DNA of 64,000 nt from Paraneptunicella aestuarii (GCF_019900845.1 NZ_CP074570.1:3782001-3846000), one strand, 5' to 3'; counted from the first letter of the stretch, positions 8,670 to 19,093 are shown. Notes: generated by a model from the letters alone, not told the origin. Made by a program: numbers and translations.

Positions 8670-9018
8670 TAAGTTTTACCTACATCAAAAATATCAAATA
8701 TTAATTCGCATCTTTGCCTGTTGAAAAGCCGATTTCACAGGAGTGCTAACAATTAATGATAACGCTCTCTTTTCTCAACAAGCAAACTGACATGCCAGAC
8801 AGATGATTATTGTGTCTAAATTTAGCTTTTCAAGTTCTTCTTAATTCTTTTTCTTATAACATTTTCGAAAAAAGCATCTTGTATTTATTCGAGCCATACC
8901 CATATCGGGTGACAGCTCAAAACGAGACAATTTATACGCAAAAAGTTGTCATCCAAGTCTTTAATTTGAAGTATTTCCGTACTAGGATTGCAACCCAACT
9001 CAATACTGGAGAATCACC
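8670..9018. other. Divergent promoter region of grxD and sodB
   Basis: 349 bp between the two start codons. It must carry promoters for both genes. A weak Fur-like stretch is present at about 8748-8766 but matches the consensus poorly. No ORF or repeat of note. Confidence 0.4.
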
Positions 9019-9600
9019 ATGGCTTTTGAATTACCCCCACTCCCATACGAGAAAAATGCCCTAGAGCCGCACATTTCTGCTGAAACTCTTGATTTCCACC
9101 ACGGCAAACACCACGCAACTTACGTTGCCAAGTTGAATGGCCTGGTTGAAGGCACTGATATGGAAAACAAATCTCTTGAAGAGATTGTTAAAACTTCAGA
9201 AGGCGGTGTATTTAACAATGCAGCTCAAATCTGGAACCACACTTTCTACTGGAACAGCCTGAGCCCAAATGGCGGCGGCGAACCAACTGGCGCATTAGCT
9301 GACGCTATCAATGCAAAATGGGGTTCTTTTGAAGACTTCAAAGCAGCGTTCAACGACAAAGCAGTAAACAACTTCGGCTCTAGCTGGACTTGGTTGATCA
9401 AAACTGCAGACGGCGGCCTGGATATCGTGAACACGAGCAATGCAGCAACACCGTTAACAGAAGACGGCGTTACTCCTTTGATGACTGTTGATTTGTGGGA
9501 ACACGCTTACTACATCGACTACAGAAACTTGCGTCCTAAGTATATGGAAGGTTTCTGGGCTTTGATTAACTGGGATTTCGCAGCGAAAAACTTCGGTTAA
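9019..9600 (+). CDS. sodB: Iron superoxide dismutase
   Basis: 193 residues, the standard Fe-SOD length. Metal ligands are visible at His27 (FHHGKHH), His74 (WNHTFYW), Asp158 and His162 ([11 protein letters not shown]). Gln70 in AAQIWNH is the outer-sphere glutamine position that marks the iron enzyme; Mn-SODs place it elsewhere. It destroys superoxide in the cytoplasm. GGAG lies 7 bases before the ATG. A hairpin starting 25 bases after the stop ends the message. Confidence 0.97.
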   Translation: MAFELPPLPYEKNALEPHISAETLDFHHGKHHATYVAKLNGLVEGTDMENKSLEEIVKTSEGGVFNNAAQIWNHTFYWNSLSPNGGGEPTGALADAINAKWGSFEDFKAAFNDKAVNNFGSSWTWLIKTADGGLDIVNTSNAATPLTEDGVTPLMTVDLWEHAYYIDYRNLRPKYMEGFWALINWDFAAKNFG

Positions 9601-9622
9601 TTACCAGAATTAAAAATGATTT

Positions 9623-9985
9623 TTAGAGCCCTCTTTCGAGGGCTCTTTCATATTCAAAATTCAGACACGCATTTTCACTCAAATCGTAATTCCCCCAGAC
9701 ACTATCTAATACGACGCCCCTAACGAAATCGTTCAACAAACAAGCACCTGCCCCTATACTTTCGTCTACATGGAAAATTTTTTTTATTTTCTTAACACCT
9801 TGCCAGCTCAGTCTTTGCGCACTCTGTAACGAATTTACTACTTTAAATTCAGATAATTGCCCCCAAACATTTATTGGACAATAACCTATTTCATGGAGTA
9901 GCTTTTTAAACATAGTAGCGGTAAATGAAAGAGTTCGAAGTAATGGAGACAGAACAACAAACTGATCTCCATCAATAGCGAGCAA
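9623..9985 (-). pseudogene. Doubtful ORF or 5'-truncated gene remnant of unknown function
   Basis: A 120-codon frame starting at TTG (in frame, no ATG before codon 25). The translation has a normal globular composition (for example IGYCPINVWGQLSEF, SWQGVKKIKKIF), and the frame remains open for ten codons upstream to a TAA, which suggests a gene that lost its start rather than noise. Its last eight codons are the sodB terminator. No ribosome binding site is visible and I recognise no family. It could be a short real gene, a decayed one, or chance; I lean to a remnant. Confidence 0.35.
9625..9646 (+). terminator. Terminator after sodB
   Basis: A 9-bp perfect stem (9625-9633 with 9638-9646) and a TTTC loop, followed by TTC and AT-rich sequence. 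It also forms the last codons of the doubtful minus-strand ORF 9623-9985. Confidence 0.8.
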
Positions 9986-10137
9986 AATATTGATAATAAA
10001 ATATTTTGTTACTTAGATTCTTGGCTCGGTTAGTTCAAAAAATGCAACGCAATAGATGCATTATGGTCTAACCTTAAAAGTAGAGCTGACGCATAGAAAG
10101 AGATTGCGCCCAACCTGTTCCCAAGCTGGAGGTCGTC

Positions 10138-12060
10138 ATGAGTATTTTCGAGCATTACCAACAACGTTACGAAGCTCACAAGGAAGAAGAGTATTCCATA
10201 CAGGAATATTTAGAGCTGTGTAAAAATGACCGCACGGTTTACGCCAACGCGGCAGAACGCCTACTACTAGCAATTGGCGAACCCAAGCTAATTGACACAT
10301 CACAAGACCCTGCCCTGAGCAGGATATTTTCCAACCGAGTCATTTCTCAATATCCAGCCTTTAGTGAATTCTATGGTATGGAAGAAGCCATTGAGCAGAT
10401 AGTGTCTTACTTAAAACACGCAGCTCAGGGTCTGGAAGAGAAGAAACAAATCCTGTATTTACTGGGGCCTGTTGGTGGCGGTAAATCCTCTTTGGCTGAA
10501 AAGCTAAAAGCGCTAATGCAGAATGTGCCCATTTACTCCTTGAAAGGCAGCCCGGTAAACGATTCTCCATTATGTCTTTTTGATGTGAATGAAGATGGCG
10601 ACCTGCTTGAGAAAGAATACGGCATTAACAAACGCTATCTGAAAACCATTATGTCTCCTTGGGTACGTAAGCGTTTGCACGAATTTAATGGCGACATTAC
10701 CCAATTTAAAGTCGTTAAAACCTTTCCATCCATTCTGGATCAGGTGGCTATTGCCAAAACCGAACCCGGTGATGAAAACAATCAGGACATCAGTACACTG
10801 GTAGGTAAGGTTGATATTCGCCGTTTGGAAGATTTTGCTCAAAACGACCCTGATGCCTACAGCTACTCAGGTTCCTTATGTAAAGCCAATCAGGGCTTAA
10901 TGGAGTTCGTAGAGATGTTTAAAGCACCGATAAAAGTGCTGCACCCTCTACTAACCGCCACTCAGGAAGGGAACTACAACCCGACCGAAGGTTTCTCTGC
11001 ACTGCCTTTTGATGGCTTGATTCTGGCTCACTCAAACGAATCTGAATGGCAAGCATTCCGTAACAATAAGAACAACGAAGCCTTCCTGGATCGTGTTTAC
11101 ATCGTAAAAGTTCCTTATTGTTTGCGCGTGTCTCAGGAAATCAAGATTTACAACAAACTACTTGAATCCAGTGAGTTAACAGAAGCCCCCTGCGCTCCAG
11201 GCACATTGGAAACATTGGCTCAATTCACCGTATTGTCTCGCTTAAAAGAGCCTGAAAACTCCAGCATTTACTCGAAGATGCGCGTCTATAACGGCGAGAG
11301 CTTGAAAGACACGGATCCCAAAGCCAAGTCGTATCAGGAATATCGTGATTATGCCGGTGTTGATGAAGGTATGGACGGCCTATCAACCCGTTTCGCCTTC
11401 AAGATCTTATCGAAAGTCTTTAACTTCGATCATCAGGAAGTCTCGGCTAACCCGGTTCATTTGTTCTACGTGTTAGAACGTCAAATTGAACGAGAACAGT
11501 TCCCGAGCGATCTGGAAGACAAATACAAAGAACACCTGAAAGGTTATCTGGTTCCCAAGTACGTCGAGTTCATCGGCAAGGAAATTCAGACAGCTTACCT
11601 GGAATCCTACTCAGAATACGGTCAGAACCTGTTCGACCGTTATGTCACCTATGCTGACTTCTGGATCCAGGATCAAGAATACCGAGATCCTGAAACCGGG
11701 CAGCTATTCGATCGCGAAGCGCTAAACGCCGAGCTAGAGAAGATAGAGAAACCAGCTGGCATTAGTAATCCGAAAGATTTCCGTAATGAAATCGTGAATT
11801 TCGTATTGCGTGCCAGAGCCGGAAACGAGGGCAAAAACCCTGCCTGGATCAGTTACGAGAAACTTCGTACTGTCATTGAGAAGAAAATGTTCTCCAATAC
11901 AGAAGATCTACTTCCGGTCATCTCTTTCAATACCAAAGGTTCTGCGGACGATCAGAAGAAACACGATGATTTTGTCAAACGCATGACAGAAAAAGGCTAC
12001 ACGCGGAAACAAGTACGCCTGTTGTGTGAATGGTATTTAAGAGTTAGAAAATCGTCTTAA
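10138..12060 (+). CDS. prkA: PrkA-type serine protein kinase (YeaG)
   Basis: 640 residues, matching the PrkA/YeaG family from end to end. The N-terminal AAA-like domain has a Walker A at about residue 110 (GPVGGGKSS), and the C-terminal third holds the kinase-like region. In E. coli YeaG acts with YeaH in adaptation to nitrogen starvation and other stresses. GGAGG lies 5-10 bases before the ATG. It is the first gene of a tight operon with yeaH (15 bp gap) and spoVR (no gap), the standard three-gene arrangement in gammaproteobacteria. Roughly 130 bp upstream has no ORF. Confidence 0.96.
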   Translation: MSIFEHYQQRYEAHKEEEYSIQEYLELCKNDRTVYANAAERLLLAIGEPKLIDTSQDPALSRIFSNRVISQYPAFSEFYGMEEAIEQIVSYLKHAAQGLEEKKQILYLLGPVGGGKSSLAEKLKALMQNVPIYSLKGSPVNDSPLCLFDVNEDGDLLEKEYGINKRYLKTIMSPWVRKRLHEFNGDITQFKVVKTFPSILDQVAIAKTEPGDENNQDISTLVGKVDIRRLEDFAQNDPDAYSYSGSLCKANQGLMEFVEMFKAPIKVLHPLLTATQEGNYNPTEGFSALPFDGLILAHSNESEWQAFRNNKNNEAFLDRVYIVKVPYCLRVSQEIKIYNKLLESSELTEAPCAPGTLETLAQFTVLSRLKEPENSSIYSKMRVYNGESLKDTDPKAKSYQEYRDYAGVDEGMDGLSTRFAFKILSKVFNFDHQEVSANPVHLFYVLERQIEREQFPSDLEDKYKEHLKGYLVPKYVEFIGKEIQTAYLESYSEYGQNLFDRYVTYADFWIQDQEYRDPETGQLFDREALNAELEKIEKPAGISNPKDFRNEIVNFVLRARAGNEGKNPAWISYEKLRTVIEKKMFSNTEDLLPVISFNTKGSADDQKKHDDFVKRMTEKGYTRKQVRLLCEWYLRVRKSS

Positions 12061-12075
12061 CCTGAGAGGTGACGT

Positions 12076-13362
12076 ATGGCGCACTTCATAGATCGAAGAC
12101 TGAATAGCAAAGGTAAAAGCACTGTCAATCGGCAGCGCTTTATCCGCCGCTATAAACAGCAGATAAAGAAAGCCGTCTCCGACTCTATCAGCGAGCGCAG
12201 TGTTACCGATATTGATTCAGGTGAATCGGTCAGCATTCCGACCAGAGACATCTCTGAGCCAATATTTCACACTGGAAAAGGTGGTAAACGGGAAATGGTT
12301 CATCCCGGTAACGACCAGTTCTCTGAAGGTGACAAAATCCAGCGCCCACCGGGCGGCGGTGGAGGCGGTGGTTCGGGTTCCGGTGATGCCAGTAATTCAG
12401 GCGAAGGGGCTGATGATTTTATCTTTCAAATTTCGAAAGACGAATATCTCGACTTACTGTTTGAAGATCTGGAACTCCCTAACCTTAAGAAAAACCAGCT
12501 GAATCGAGTCATTCAGTACAAAACTCATCGTGCTGGCTATCAAACAGATGGTATGCCAAGCAATCTCGACATAGTCCGCTCCCTTAAAGGTTCGGTCGCT
12601 CGTCGTATTGCTTTGACGGCTAGCAAGAAGAAAAGAGTGAAAGAACTGGAAGCTCGAATTGAAGAACTGAAAAACGACAAACATGAGCATCATCTTGAAA
12701 TTATTGAATTAGAAAAAGAAATTGCCGAGTTAAAACGTAAAATTGCTCGCGTGCCATTTATCGACACCTTCGATTTGCGTTTTAGAAACTATGAAAAACG
12801 TCCGCAGCCCACCAGCAAAGCGGTTATGTTCTGCTTAATGGACGTGTCGGGTTCAATGGATCAGGAAACCAAGGACATGGCGAAGCGTTTTTACATTTTG
12901 CTCTACTTGTTCCTGACCCGAACTTACAAAGATGTGGAGGTGGTTTACATACGCCATCACACCCAGGCCAAAGAAGTGGATGAACAAGAGTTTTTCTATT
13001 CGCAGGAAACCGGCGGAACCATTGTATCCAGTGCCTTAAAATTGATGGATGAAATAGTCACCGATCGTTACCCGAGCCATGAGTGGAATATCTACGCGGC
13101 GCAAGCTTCAGACGGTGATAACTGGGCTGATGATTCGCCTCTATGTACTGAAATTTTACAAAAACGGTTGCTCAATATGGTGCGCTACTACGCCTACATT
13201 GAAATAACCGAACGACAACATCAAAGTCTGTGGCGGGAGTATAAAAAAGTCTCAGAAGCAAACAGCAACTTTGCCATGAAACATATTCGCAAGGTTGAAG
13301 ATATTTATCCTGTATTCCGTGAGTTATTCAAAAAGAATGTAACTTCACAGGAGGTTAGCTAA
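12076..13362 (+). CDS. yeaH: YeaH/DUF444 family protein with von Willebrand-A-like domain
   Basis: 428 residues. A basic N terminus is followed by a glycine-rich linker near residue 95 ([12 protein letters not shown]), a long charged coiled coil at about 185-225 ([12 protein letters not shown] and following) and a VWA-like fold with the metal-site motif DVSGS at residues 256-260. It is the partner of PrkA in the stress-response operon; its biochemical role is not established. An AGAGGTGA ribosome binding site sits just before the ATG. SpoVR starts at the next base after its stop. Confidence 0.95.
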   Translation: MAHFIDRRLNSKGKSTVNRQRFIRRYKQQIKKAVSDSISERSVTDIDSGESVSIPTRDISEPIFHTGKGGKREMVHPGNDQFSEGDKIQRPPGGGGGGGSGSGDASNSGEGADDFIFQISKDEYLDLLFEDLELPNLKKNQLNRVIQYKTHRAGYQTDGMPSNLDIVRSLKGSVARRIALTASKKKRVKELEARIEELKNDKHEHHLEIIELEKEIAELKRKIARVPFIDTFDLRFRNYEKRPQPTSKAVMFCLMDVSGSMDQETKDMAKRFYILLYLFLTRTYKDVEVVYIRHHTQAKEVDEQEFFYSQETGGTIVSSALKLMDEIVTDRYPSHEWNIYAAQASDGDNWADDSPLCTEILQKRLLNMVRYYAYIEITERQHQSLWREYKKVSEANSNFAMKHIRKVEDIYPVFRELFKKNVTSQEVS

Positions 13363-14886
13363 GTGCCAAGAGCCAAGAAAAAAGTGACGCCATTGAGTGA
13401 TGGCCCAGACTGGACATTTGAGCTACTAACCGAATACGAACAAGAAATTGATCGCGTTGCAAAGCACTACGGTCTGAAAACCTATCCTAACCAGATAGAA
13501 ATTATTACTGCGGAACAAATGATGGATGCCTACGCCAGCGTAGGTATGCCCATCAACTATACCCATTGGTCTTTCGGCAAGAAGTTTATTCAAACCGAAC
13601 AAAACTATCGCAGAGGCCAAATGGGCTTGGCCTATGAGATCGTCATTAATTCCGACCCTTGTATTTCCTACCTCATGGAAGAAAACACCATCACCATGCA
13701 AGCGCTGGTTATGGCACATGCCTGCTATGGACATAACTCTTTTTTCAAAAATAACTACCTGTTTCAAACCTGGACAGACGCCAGCTCTATTGTGGACTAT
13801 CTGGTTTTTGCCAAAAAATACATTGCCAATTGCGAGGAAAAATACGGCATTTCAGAAGTTGAGAGTATTCTGGATTCTTGTCATGCCCTGATGAACTACG
13901 GTGTAGACCGTTACAAACGCCCACAGAAAATTTCCATGCAAGAGGAAAGGGAAAGACAAAAAGAACGGGAAGAATACCTGCAATCACAGGTTAATGATTT
14001 GTGGAGAACCATCCCGGAACATAAATTGTCATCCGAACCGAAAAAGATACGCTTTCCAGAAGAACCTCAGGAAAACATCCTGTACTTCATCGAAAAAAGA
14101 GCACCTTTATTGGAATCCTGGCAGCGTGAGCTGGTGCGTATTGTTCGCAAAGTATCGCAATACTTTTATCCGCAAAAGCAAACTCAGGTAATGAATGAAG
14201 GCTGGGCCTGCTTCTGGCATTACCACATTCTGAACCACTTGTATGATGAGGGGAAAGTAACGGATCGCTTCATCTTGGAATTTCTGCACAGCCATACCAA
14301 TGTGGTCATGCAGCCTGAATACAATAGTCCTTATTACTCAGGCATTAACCCTTATGCGCTTGGTTTTAATATGTTCATGGACATCAAACGCATCTGCCAG
14401 GAACCTACCCAGGAAGATTACGAATGGTTCCCGGATATTGCCGGTAAGGACTGGTTGGAAACCGTGCATTTCGCCATGAAGAATTTCAAAGACGAAAGCT
14501 TTATCAGCCAGTTTTTGTCCCCCAAACTCATGCGAGATTTTAAATTTTTCGCCGTAGAAGACGATGAGAAGTTTTCCTTTTTAAAGGTTTCGGCCATCCA
14601 CAATGAGCAGGGATACTACAAAATTAGAGAAAAATTGTCTTCGCAATACAACCTCTCGAACAGGGAACCCAACATTCAGGTATACAACGTAGATATTAGA
14701 GGTGATCGCTCACTAACATTGCGCTACGTGCCTCAAAATGATGTTCCTTTGGCCGAAAGCAGCAGCGAAGTGTTGAAGCATTTACACAGACTATGGGGAT
14801 TCCCGGTGAAACTGGAAGTGCAGCCTGAAGACGGCGATCCCTACATTCTGGATACCTGTCCTCCTACCGAAGAGCTGGATGATTAG
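13363..14886 (+). CDS. spoVR: SpoVR family protein (YcgB)
   Basis: 507 residues, matching the SpoVR/YcgB family, named for a Bacillus gene involved in spore cortex formation but widespread in non-sporing bacteria. Recognisable blocks include NQIEIITAEQMMDAY, GMPINYTHWSFGKKF, NEGWACFWHYHI and HSHTNVVMQPEYNSPYYSGINPY. The start is GTG, placed 6 bases after AGGAGGTTAGC, an excellent ribosome binding site within the end of yeaH. It belongs with prkA and yeaH in one transcript, ended by the hairpin at 14911-14936. Confidence 0.95.
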   Translation: MPRAKKKVTPLSDGPDWTFELLTEYEQEIDRVAKHYGLKTYPNQIEIITAEQMMDAYASVGMPINYTHWSFGKKFIQTEQNYRRGQMGLAYEIVINSDPCISYLMEENTITMQALVMAHACYGHNSFFKNNYLFQTWTDASSIVDYLVFAKKYIANCEEKYGISEVESILDSCHALMNYGVDRYKRPQKISMQEERERQKEREEYLQSQVNDLWRTIPEHKLSSEPKKIRFPEEPQENILYFIEKRAPLLESWQRELVRIVRKVSQYFYPQKQTQVMNEGWACFWHYHILNHLYDEGKVTDRFILEFLHSHTNVVMQPEYNSPYYSGINPYALGFNMFMDIKRICQEPTQEDYEWFPDIAGKDWLETVHFAMKNFKDESFISQFLSPKLMRDFKFFAVEDDEKFSFLKVSAIHNEQGYYKIREKLSSQYNLSNREPNIQVYNVDIRGDRSLTLRYVPQNDVPLAESSSEVLKHLHRLWGFPVKLEVQPEDGDPYILDTCPPTEELDD

Positions 14887-14910
14887 AAACTAAATTACTG
14901 TTCATAAAAT

Positions 14911-14936
14911 CGGGCAATGGATTCACTCATTGCCCG
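14911..14936. terminator. Terminator between spoVR and the HMG-CoA reductase gene
   Basis: A 9-bp perfect stem CGGGCAATG / CATTGCCCG with an eight-base loop, between two convergent genes. The T tract is short on the plus strand; AAAA-rich sequence upstream gives a T run on the minus strand. Confidence 0.75.
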
Positions 14937-14970
14937 TTCACATTAAAAACACCTAAATCTCAAATCCAGA

Positions 14971-16527
14971 CTAGCGATTACGCCCATATTGCTCATGGGA
15001 CGATACCCAATCAGATGATGAAATCGCAGAGGCTAAAGATATCTCACCCGCCAAGACAACAGCGCCAACGATTTCAGCGAACTTCAACACCTTGTCACGC
15101 CCATAGCAATCCATCAACTCCAGGCATTCTCTTTGCGTACCAATCCCCGTACCGCCGCCGTGAGTCGCCACAATCAATGAAGGAATAGTAATCGACAAAT
15201 ACAAATCCCCTTCATCGGTCAACTCGGAATACAAAATACCGGCAGATGACTCAGACACGTTTGCGACATCCTGCCCAGTAGCAATAAACATAGCCGTGAT
15301 CCCGTTAGGTGAGTGCAACCCTGTATTATTGACTCCCGACAAAAACGACCCTACAGCAGCCACTCGACCATGATAATCAATCTGTTTAGGATCAACGCGC
15401 ATAACGTTGAGTAAGTGCTCACGTTTTAACGTGATTTCAGAGATCACTCGTTTACCACGAGTACGCATAATATTGATTTGAGAGGCTTTTTTATCGGTCG
15501 CGAAATTAGACTCCAGATAAAAATCCGTCACTTTATGCTTCTTGTAGTTATCCAAGATCCACCCCGAAGCAGCAAAGGTAGCACGGCCTACCATGTTCTG
15601 ACCTGCTGCATCTCCGGTTTTGAAATTAAAGCGCAAGAAAGCAAATTTATTCGATAGAAAATGGTCAATATAGGTTAACTTGGCGACGGAAGAAGTCGCT
15701 TCCGCTTCTTCTTTAATATGTGCGAAGTTTTCCTTAATCCACGCCACAAAGTCCCGAGCTCCACGCGCATCTTCAAAAACGAAAACGGGCGCGCGTTGCA
15801 TGGCATCGTCAACCACAGTGGATTTAACACCACCACTCATATTCATCAGCTTCATACCACGGTTATACGAAGCCACCAGAGTGCCTTCTGTGGTTGCTAA
15901 TGGCACCAAAAATTCGCCCTTGGCGTATTCACCATTCACCACCACTGGTCCAGCGACACCAATGGGAACTTGCGCCACACCAATAAAGTTTTCAATATTG
16001 CCGCGCAGTTCATGCGGGTCGATGGAATATTTTGCAACATGATTAATCGATGCGCCGGAAAAATCTTCAAAGTACTTCTGGCGTTCCTTAATGATCTCAT
16101 CGCAATAATCATCGTCTTCATCACGAGGGATACGAGTGATCTTGTGTTCTCCCTCAGAAGCAATCACATCTTCCACTTCAAATTTCAAAGAGCCAAAAGG
16201 CGTGGCTTCAAAAGACAAACCCACAACCTGTTTCTTGTCATGGGTCAGATTAGGATGTCCATCAATATGAATATGAACCACGGTTCTTAATGGAAATTCA
16301 GTGCCATTCTGTTTATTCAGTTCTTCCACCGAGACTTCTTCGTTTTTGCCAAAACGCACAGAAACGCTACTTAATGGAACCTGGGAGCCGTTGATCCTGA
16401 CAGCTGTGATTTTTTTGATTACCGAATCCTTTAATCGATTCTTGATAGAAAAATGAATACCCTGCTCATTATTGGTTAAACTGCCTCGGGTATAGAGTTG
16501 CTTAAGGAGGATACTTGGAACAAACAT
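14971..16527 (-). CDS. HMG-CoA reductase-like enzyme with an extra N-terminal domain
   Basis: 518 residues. The C-terminal 350 or so are a class-I-like HMG-CoA reductase: ENFIGVAQVPIGVAGP, the catalytic Glu in TEGTLVASYNRG, the Lys in ATDKKASQIN, the Asp in ATGQDVAN, and the late His in SSHEQYGRNR. The GDAMGMNM motif of classical enzymes reads GDAAGQNM here, and the GTVGGGT region reads THGGGTGIGTQ. About 170 residues precede the catalytic domain and resemble nothing I know. It would interconvert HMG-CoA and mevalonate, which is unexpected in a gammaproteobacterium using the MEP pathway for isoprenoids; catabolism of mevalonate/HMG or another acyl-CoA is possible. GGAG lies 8 bases before the ATG. 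Confidence 0.85.
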   Translation of the reverse strand: MFVPSILLKQLYTRGSLTNNEQGIHFSIKNRLKDSVIKKITAVRINGSQVPLSSVSVRFGKNEEVSVEELNKQNGTEFPLRTVVHIHIDGHPNLTHDKKQVVGLSFEATPFGSLKFEVEDVIASEGEHKITRIPRDEDDDYCDEIIKERQKYFEDFSGASINHVAKYSIDPHELRGNIENFIGVAQVPIGVAGPVVVNGEYAKGEFLVPLATTEGTLVASYNRGMKLMNMSGGVKSTVVDDAMQRAPVFVFEDARGARDFVAWIKENFAHIKEEAEATSSVAKLTYIDHFLSNKFAFLRFNFKTGDAAGQNMVGRATFAASGWILDNYKKHKVTDFYLESNFATDKKASQINIMRTRGKRVISEITLKREHLLNVMRVDPKQIDYHGRVAAVGSFLSGVNNTGLHSPNGITAMFIATGQDVANVSESSAGILYSELTDEGDLYLSITIPSLIVATHGGGTGIGTQRECLELMDCYGRDKVLKFAEIVGAVVLAGEISLASAISSSDWVSSHEQYGRNR

Positions 16528-16868
16528 GAAGGCACTACTCCGCTTATTATGGTTTAGGTGGCTGAATCTTATTCAACGGAAGCTCGGGTCAAATGTGTAG
16601 CAAAGACAAAGGCTTTGAAAAACATGAAATTCAGTATAACGCCTCACTGTAAAATTAACATTTATTTAACACTTCGCATTTTACTGAAAACACACGATAT
16701 AAATTCACGCCACAGAGAAATTAAATAGCCAAAAATAAAATTAAATACACCAATCTCTGGGTATTCTCAAACGATTATTCACACAACACCTTTGTTTTAA
16801 TCAATAATGCAGTAAACTGAAATCAAACGTCGATATGGTATCGAACACAGAACTCATCACCACCCGAT
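16528..16868. other. Intergenic region between HMG-CoA reductase and the YceB-like gene
   Basis: 341 bp of AT-rich sequence between divergent genes. It must hold both promoters; I see no strong operator, repeat or ORF. Confidence 0.4.
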
Positions 16869-17582
16869 ATGTCATTAAAAACTAAGATAAAACATTGGTT
16901 TTTCAAATTATTGATCCACAGCAAACGAATTAAACAGGTTAGCTTTACTGCCGACGAATTAAACGAAATGCTGGCGGCTAATTTACCAGAAACCTTTAAC
17001 CTCCCGGTTCCGGGTTGCCGAGGCTGGCTGGTGGTGGAATCGGCAAACTTGTCTATGCCTTTAAATGACAACCTGATTGACGTTGCACTTTTCTGTTCCA
17101 TGAAAATTGAAAGTATGGCAACACCGATTTATCGAGCTCATTTATTAATTAATGTCGCTGGCACACCGTCTTATGATCCCGAAACCAGCATGGTAAGAAT
17201 GCAAAACATTGAAGTGGTTGGAGTGCATTTGGTCAAGGATGAGTATTCACTGATTAAAGATACCAAAAGCCTGATTAATCAATTGATTCCTTCTCCGGTT
17301 ACCAGCCTGGTAGCAAACACCTTAAAAACCACACTGCAATTATTTAGTGCCGGTGCCTATCAGGAAGTATCCGATTACCTGTCTTTGTATTTACTGGGTA
17401 GTAAGCAAAAAATTGTCGATTACCATCGCCCTGAAGTAGAGAAAATTATCACCGAAATGGCAGAATCAGGGGATCTGGAATATGAAATGGACAGGGATAT
17501 TTTGGAAGAACACCTCTTTGCCGACTTAGGCAAAGAGGTGGAAGTACAAAACGGTGAACTGGTGTTTATCTTTCATCGCTAA
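16869..17582 (+). CDS. DUF1439/YceB-like protein
   Basis: 237 residues. The order of segments (FTADELNEML near the start, a run of alternating beta-type segments, MQNIEVVGVHLV, a hydrophobic helix, then a C-terminal VQNGELVFIFHR) resembles E. coli YceB and other DUF1439 proteins, which are lipid-binding-like lipoproteins. Here there is no lipobox; the N terminus is basic and then hydrophobic (KIKHWFFKLLI), perhaps a membrane anchor. It is longer than YceB, with an insertion before the last strand. It converges on the wax ester synthase gene with 29 bp between stops. The family assignment is by eye and moderate. Confidence 0.6.
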   Translation: MSLKTKIKHWFFKLLIHSKRIKQVSFTADELNEMLAANLPETFNLPVPGCRGWLVVESANLSMPLNDNLIDVALFCSMKIESMATPIYRAHLLINVAGTPSYDPETSMVRMQNIEVVGVHLVKDEYSLIKDTKSLINQLIPSPVTSLVANTLKTTLQLFSAGAYQEVSDYLSLYLLGSKQKIVDYHRPEVEKIITEMAESGDLEYEMDRDILEEHLFADLGKEVEVQNGELVFIFHR

Positions 17583-17611
17583 ATAACTTGATATGCAAGA
17601 CGAGGCTCAAG

Positions 17612-19078
17612 CTAATTTGAGTCATCTTCATCAGGATAATGATTCTCATCAATAATCGCTTTGTGATCATCAATAACGCGCTCACCAATATCCTGAATAC
17701 TCACGGTGTAATCCTCAACGCTCTTTTCCAGCAATTCAAAGGCATCATTAAAATACAAAGCCATATTCTCTACTGATTTAATTTTACGGTCGCTACATAC
17801 AATCCCAACGTTAGCTGTATCACCATAAGTCAGTAAGGTAATGTTCACACCGCCACCGGGTACAATGGTCGAGATAGGGTAAACCGCGAGCAATTTCGAC
17901 TCACCAAAATAGCGAATCTCCTTTGGCCCAGGCACGTTAGAAATCAAGATATTGGCGATTGGGCGCACCCAATCAGAAATACGCAGTATTTCAAACAACA
18001 AGGCAAATGATTGAATCAATACCGTATAAGCACTGAAAGCTGCTGGATGCGCTCTTCTCGCGGCACGTTTAACAATGCGGTGATTCTCAATGATCTGGCG
18101 CAGACGAATATAAGGGTCGTTCTGACCATGAGCCAATTTCACGGGTACAATGGCAATCTTGTTACCACTGGTATTATCACCGGGCTTACGCATGTTAATG
18201 GGCATGTTGGTATAAAGCGCTCTTTCGAATATCTGGCCTTCATCCGATAAATAACGACGAACACCGATGTCAAAGCAACACAGTAAGACCTCATTCACTG
18301 TGGCACGAAGCTTTTTAGCTACCTTTTGGACTCGTTGAAAATCCATATCAACAGTAGACACCACCCGCCCCTGCTTAACCTGACCGGTTAACATGGTCTT
18401 GGTTCCCGTAAAGGGGATCGGCATGTATTCGCGGTTGATATAGAGAATTTTTAGCCAAAGACGCAGCATGATCCAAAAGAGATCGATAACAACAACGATA
18501 GATTCCCACACCGCGGAAAATACACGCGCCAGGAACTTTTTCTTAGGTCGATGACGACGCTTACGCTCAACCGCCCAAATTGGCGTGAAACTCTCTTTCT
18601 GAGGTTCTGGCAGATAACCGGCCTGAAACCACTTCACCATGCTGGCACCATCGCCATACATATGATGAATTTTAGTGTAAATGGCGAAACGATTTCCGGT
18701 TTTACCGCGAATGACCACATACTGCCAAAGCGGCTTGTCTCTATCCAGCCTTGGCTCATGTAGCCTGGCAACGACTTTATGAAGTTCAAGGTTGTCGGAA
18801 ACATCATCGATGTCCATCACTTGAACATGGTAATTCATGTCCAGTTTATCGACGCTTTTTAACCATAAAGGCAACCCCAGAAACGTCCTCACCACCATAT
18901 TAAATGGCACGACGGCTTGCGAAAATTTACGCAATTCGACGACCAGATTATCAATGTAATCTGCCCCGGCATCTGATGGCATTTCCAATAATTGTAAGCT
19001 CGCAACATGCTTGGGGTTATCTTTCGACTCGGTGATCCAGAATGTCATATCCAGAAAACTGATGGATTTTCTCATCAT
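17612..19078 (-). CDS. Wax ester synthase / diacylglycerol acyltransferase (WS/DGAT)
   Basis: A 488-residue acyltransferase of the bifunctional bacterial family that makes wax esters or triacylglycerols from acyl-CoA. The catalytic HHxxxDG motif is present (KIHHMYGDGASM), as are SFLDMTFW at the N terminus, DKPLWQYVVI, and NILISNVPGP and GGVNITLLTYGD in the C-terminal half. Two hydrophobic stretches near residues 185-215 may bind membrane or lipid droplet. It lies 15 bp downstream of a TetR regulator on the same strand, so the two are probably co-transcribed. It fits the lipid-storage theme of 15-27 kb. Confidence 0.92.
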   Translation of the reverse strand: MMRKSISFLDMTFWITESKDNPKHVASLQLLEMPSDAGADYIDNLVVELRKFSQAVVPFNMVVRTFLGLPLWLKSVDKLDMNYHVQVMDIDDVSDNLELHKVVARLHEPRLDRDKPLWQYVVIRGKTGNRFAIYTKIHHMYGDGASMVKWFQAGYLPEPQKESFTPIWAVERKRRHRPKKKFLARVFSAVWESIVVVIDLFWIMLRLWLKILYINREYMPIPFTGTKTMLTGQVKQGRVVSTVDMDFQRVQKVAKKLRATVNEVLLCCFDIGVRRYLSDEGQIFERALYTNMPINMRKPGDNTSGNKIAIVPVKLAHGQNDPYIRLRQIIENHRIVKRAARRAHPAAFSAYTVLIQSFALLFEILRISDWVRPIANILISNVPGPKEIRYFGESKLLAVYPISTIVPGGGVNITLLTYGDTANVGIVCSDRKIKSVENMALYFNDAFELLEKSVEDYTVSIQDIGERVIDDHKAIIDENHYPDEDDSN

Positions 19079-19093
19079 TATTGCCCCATCGGT

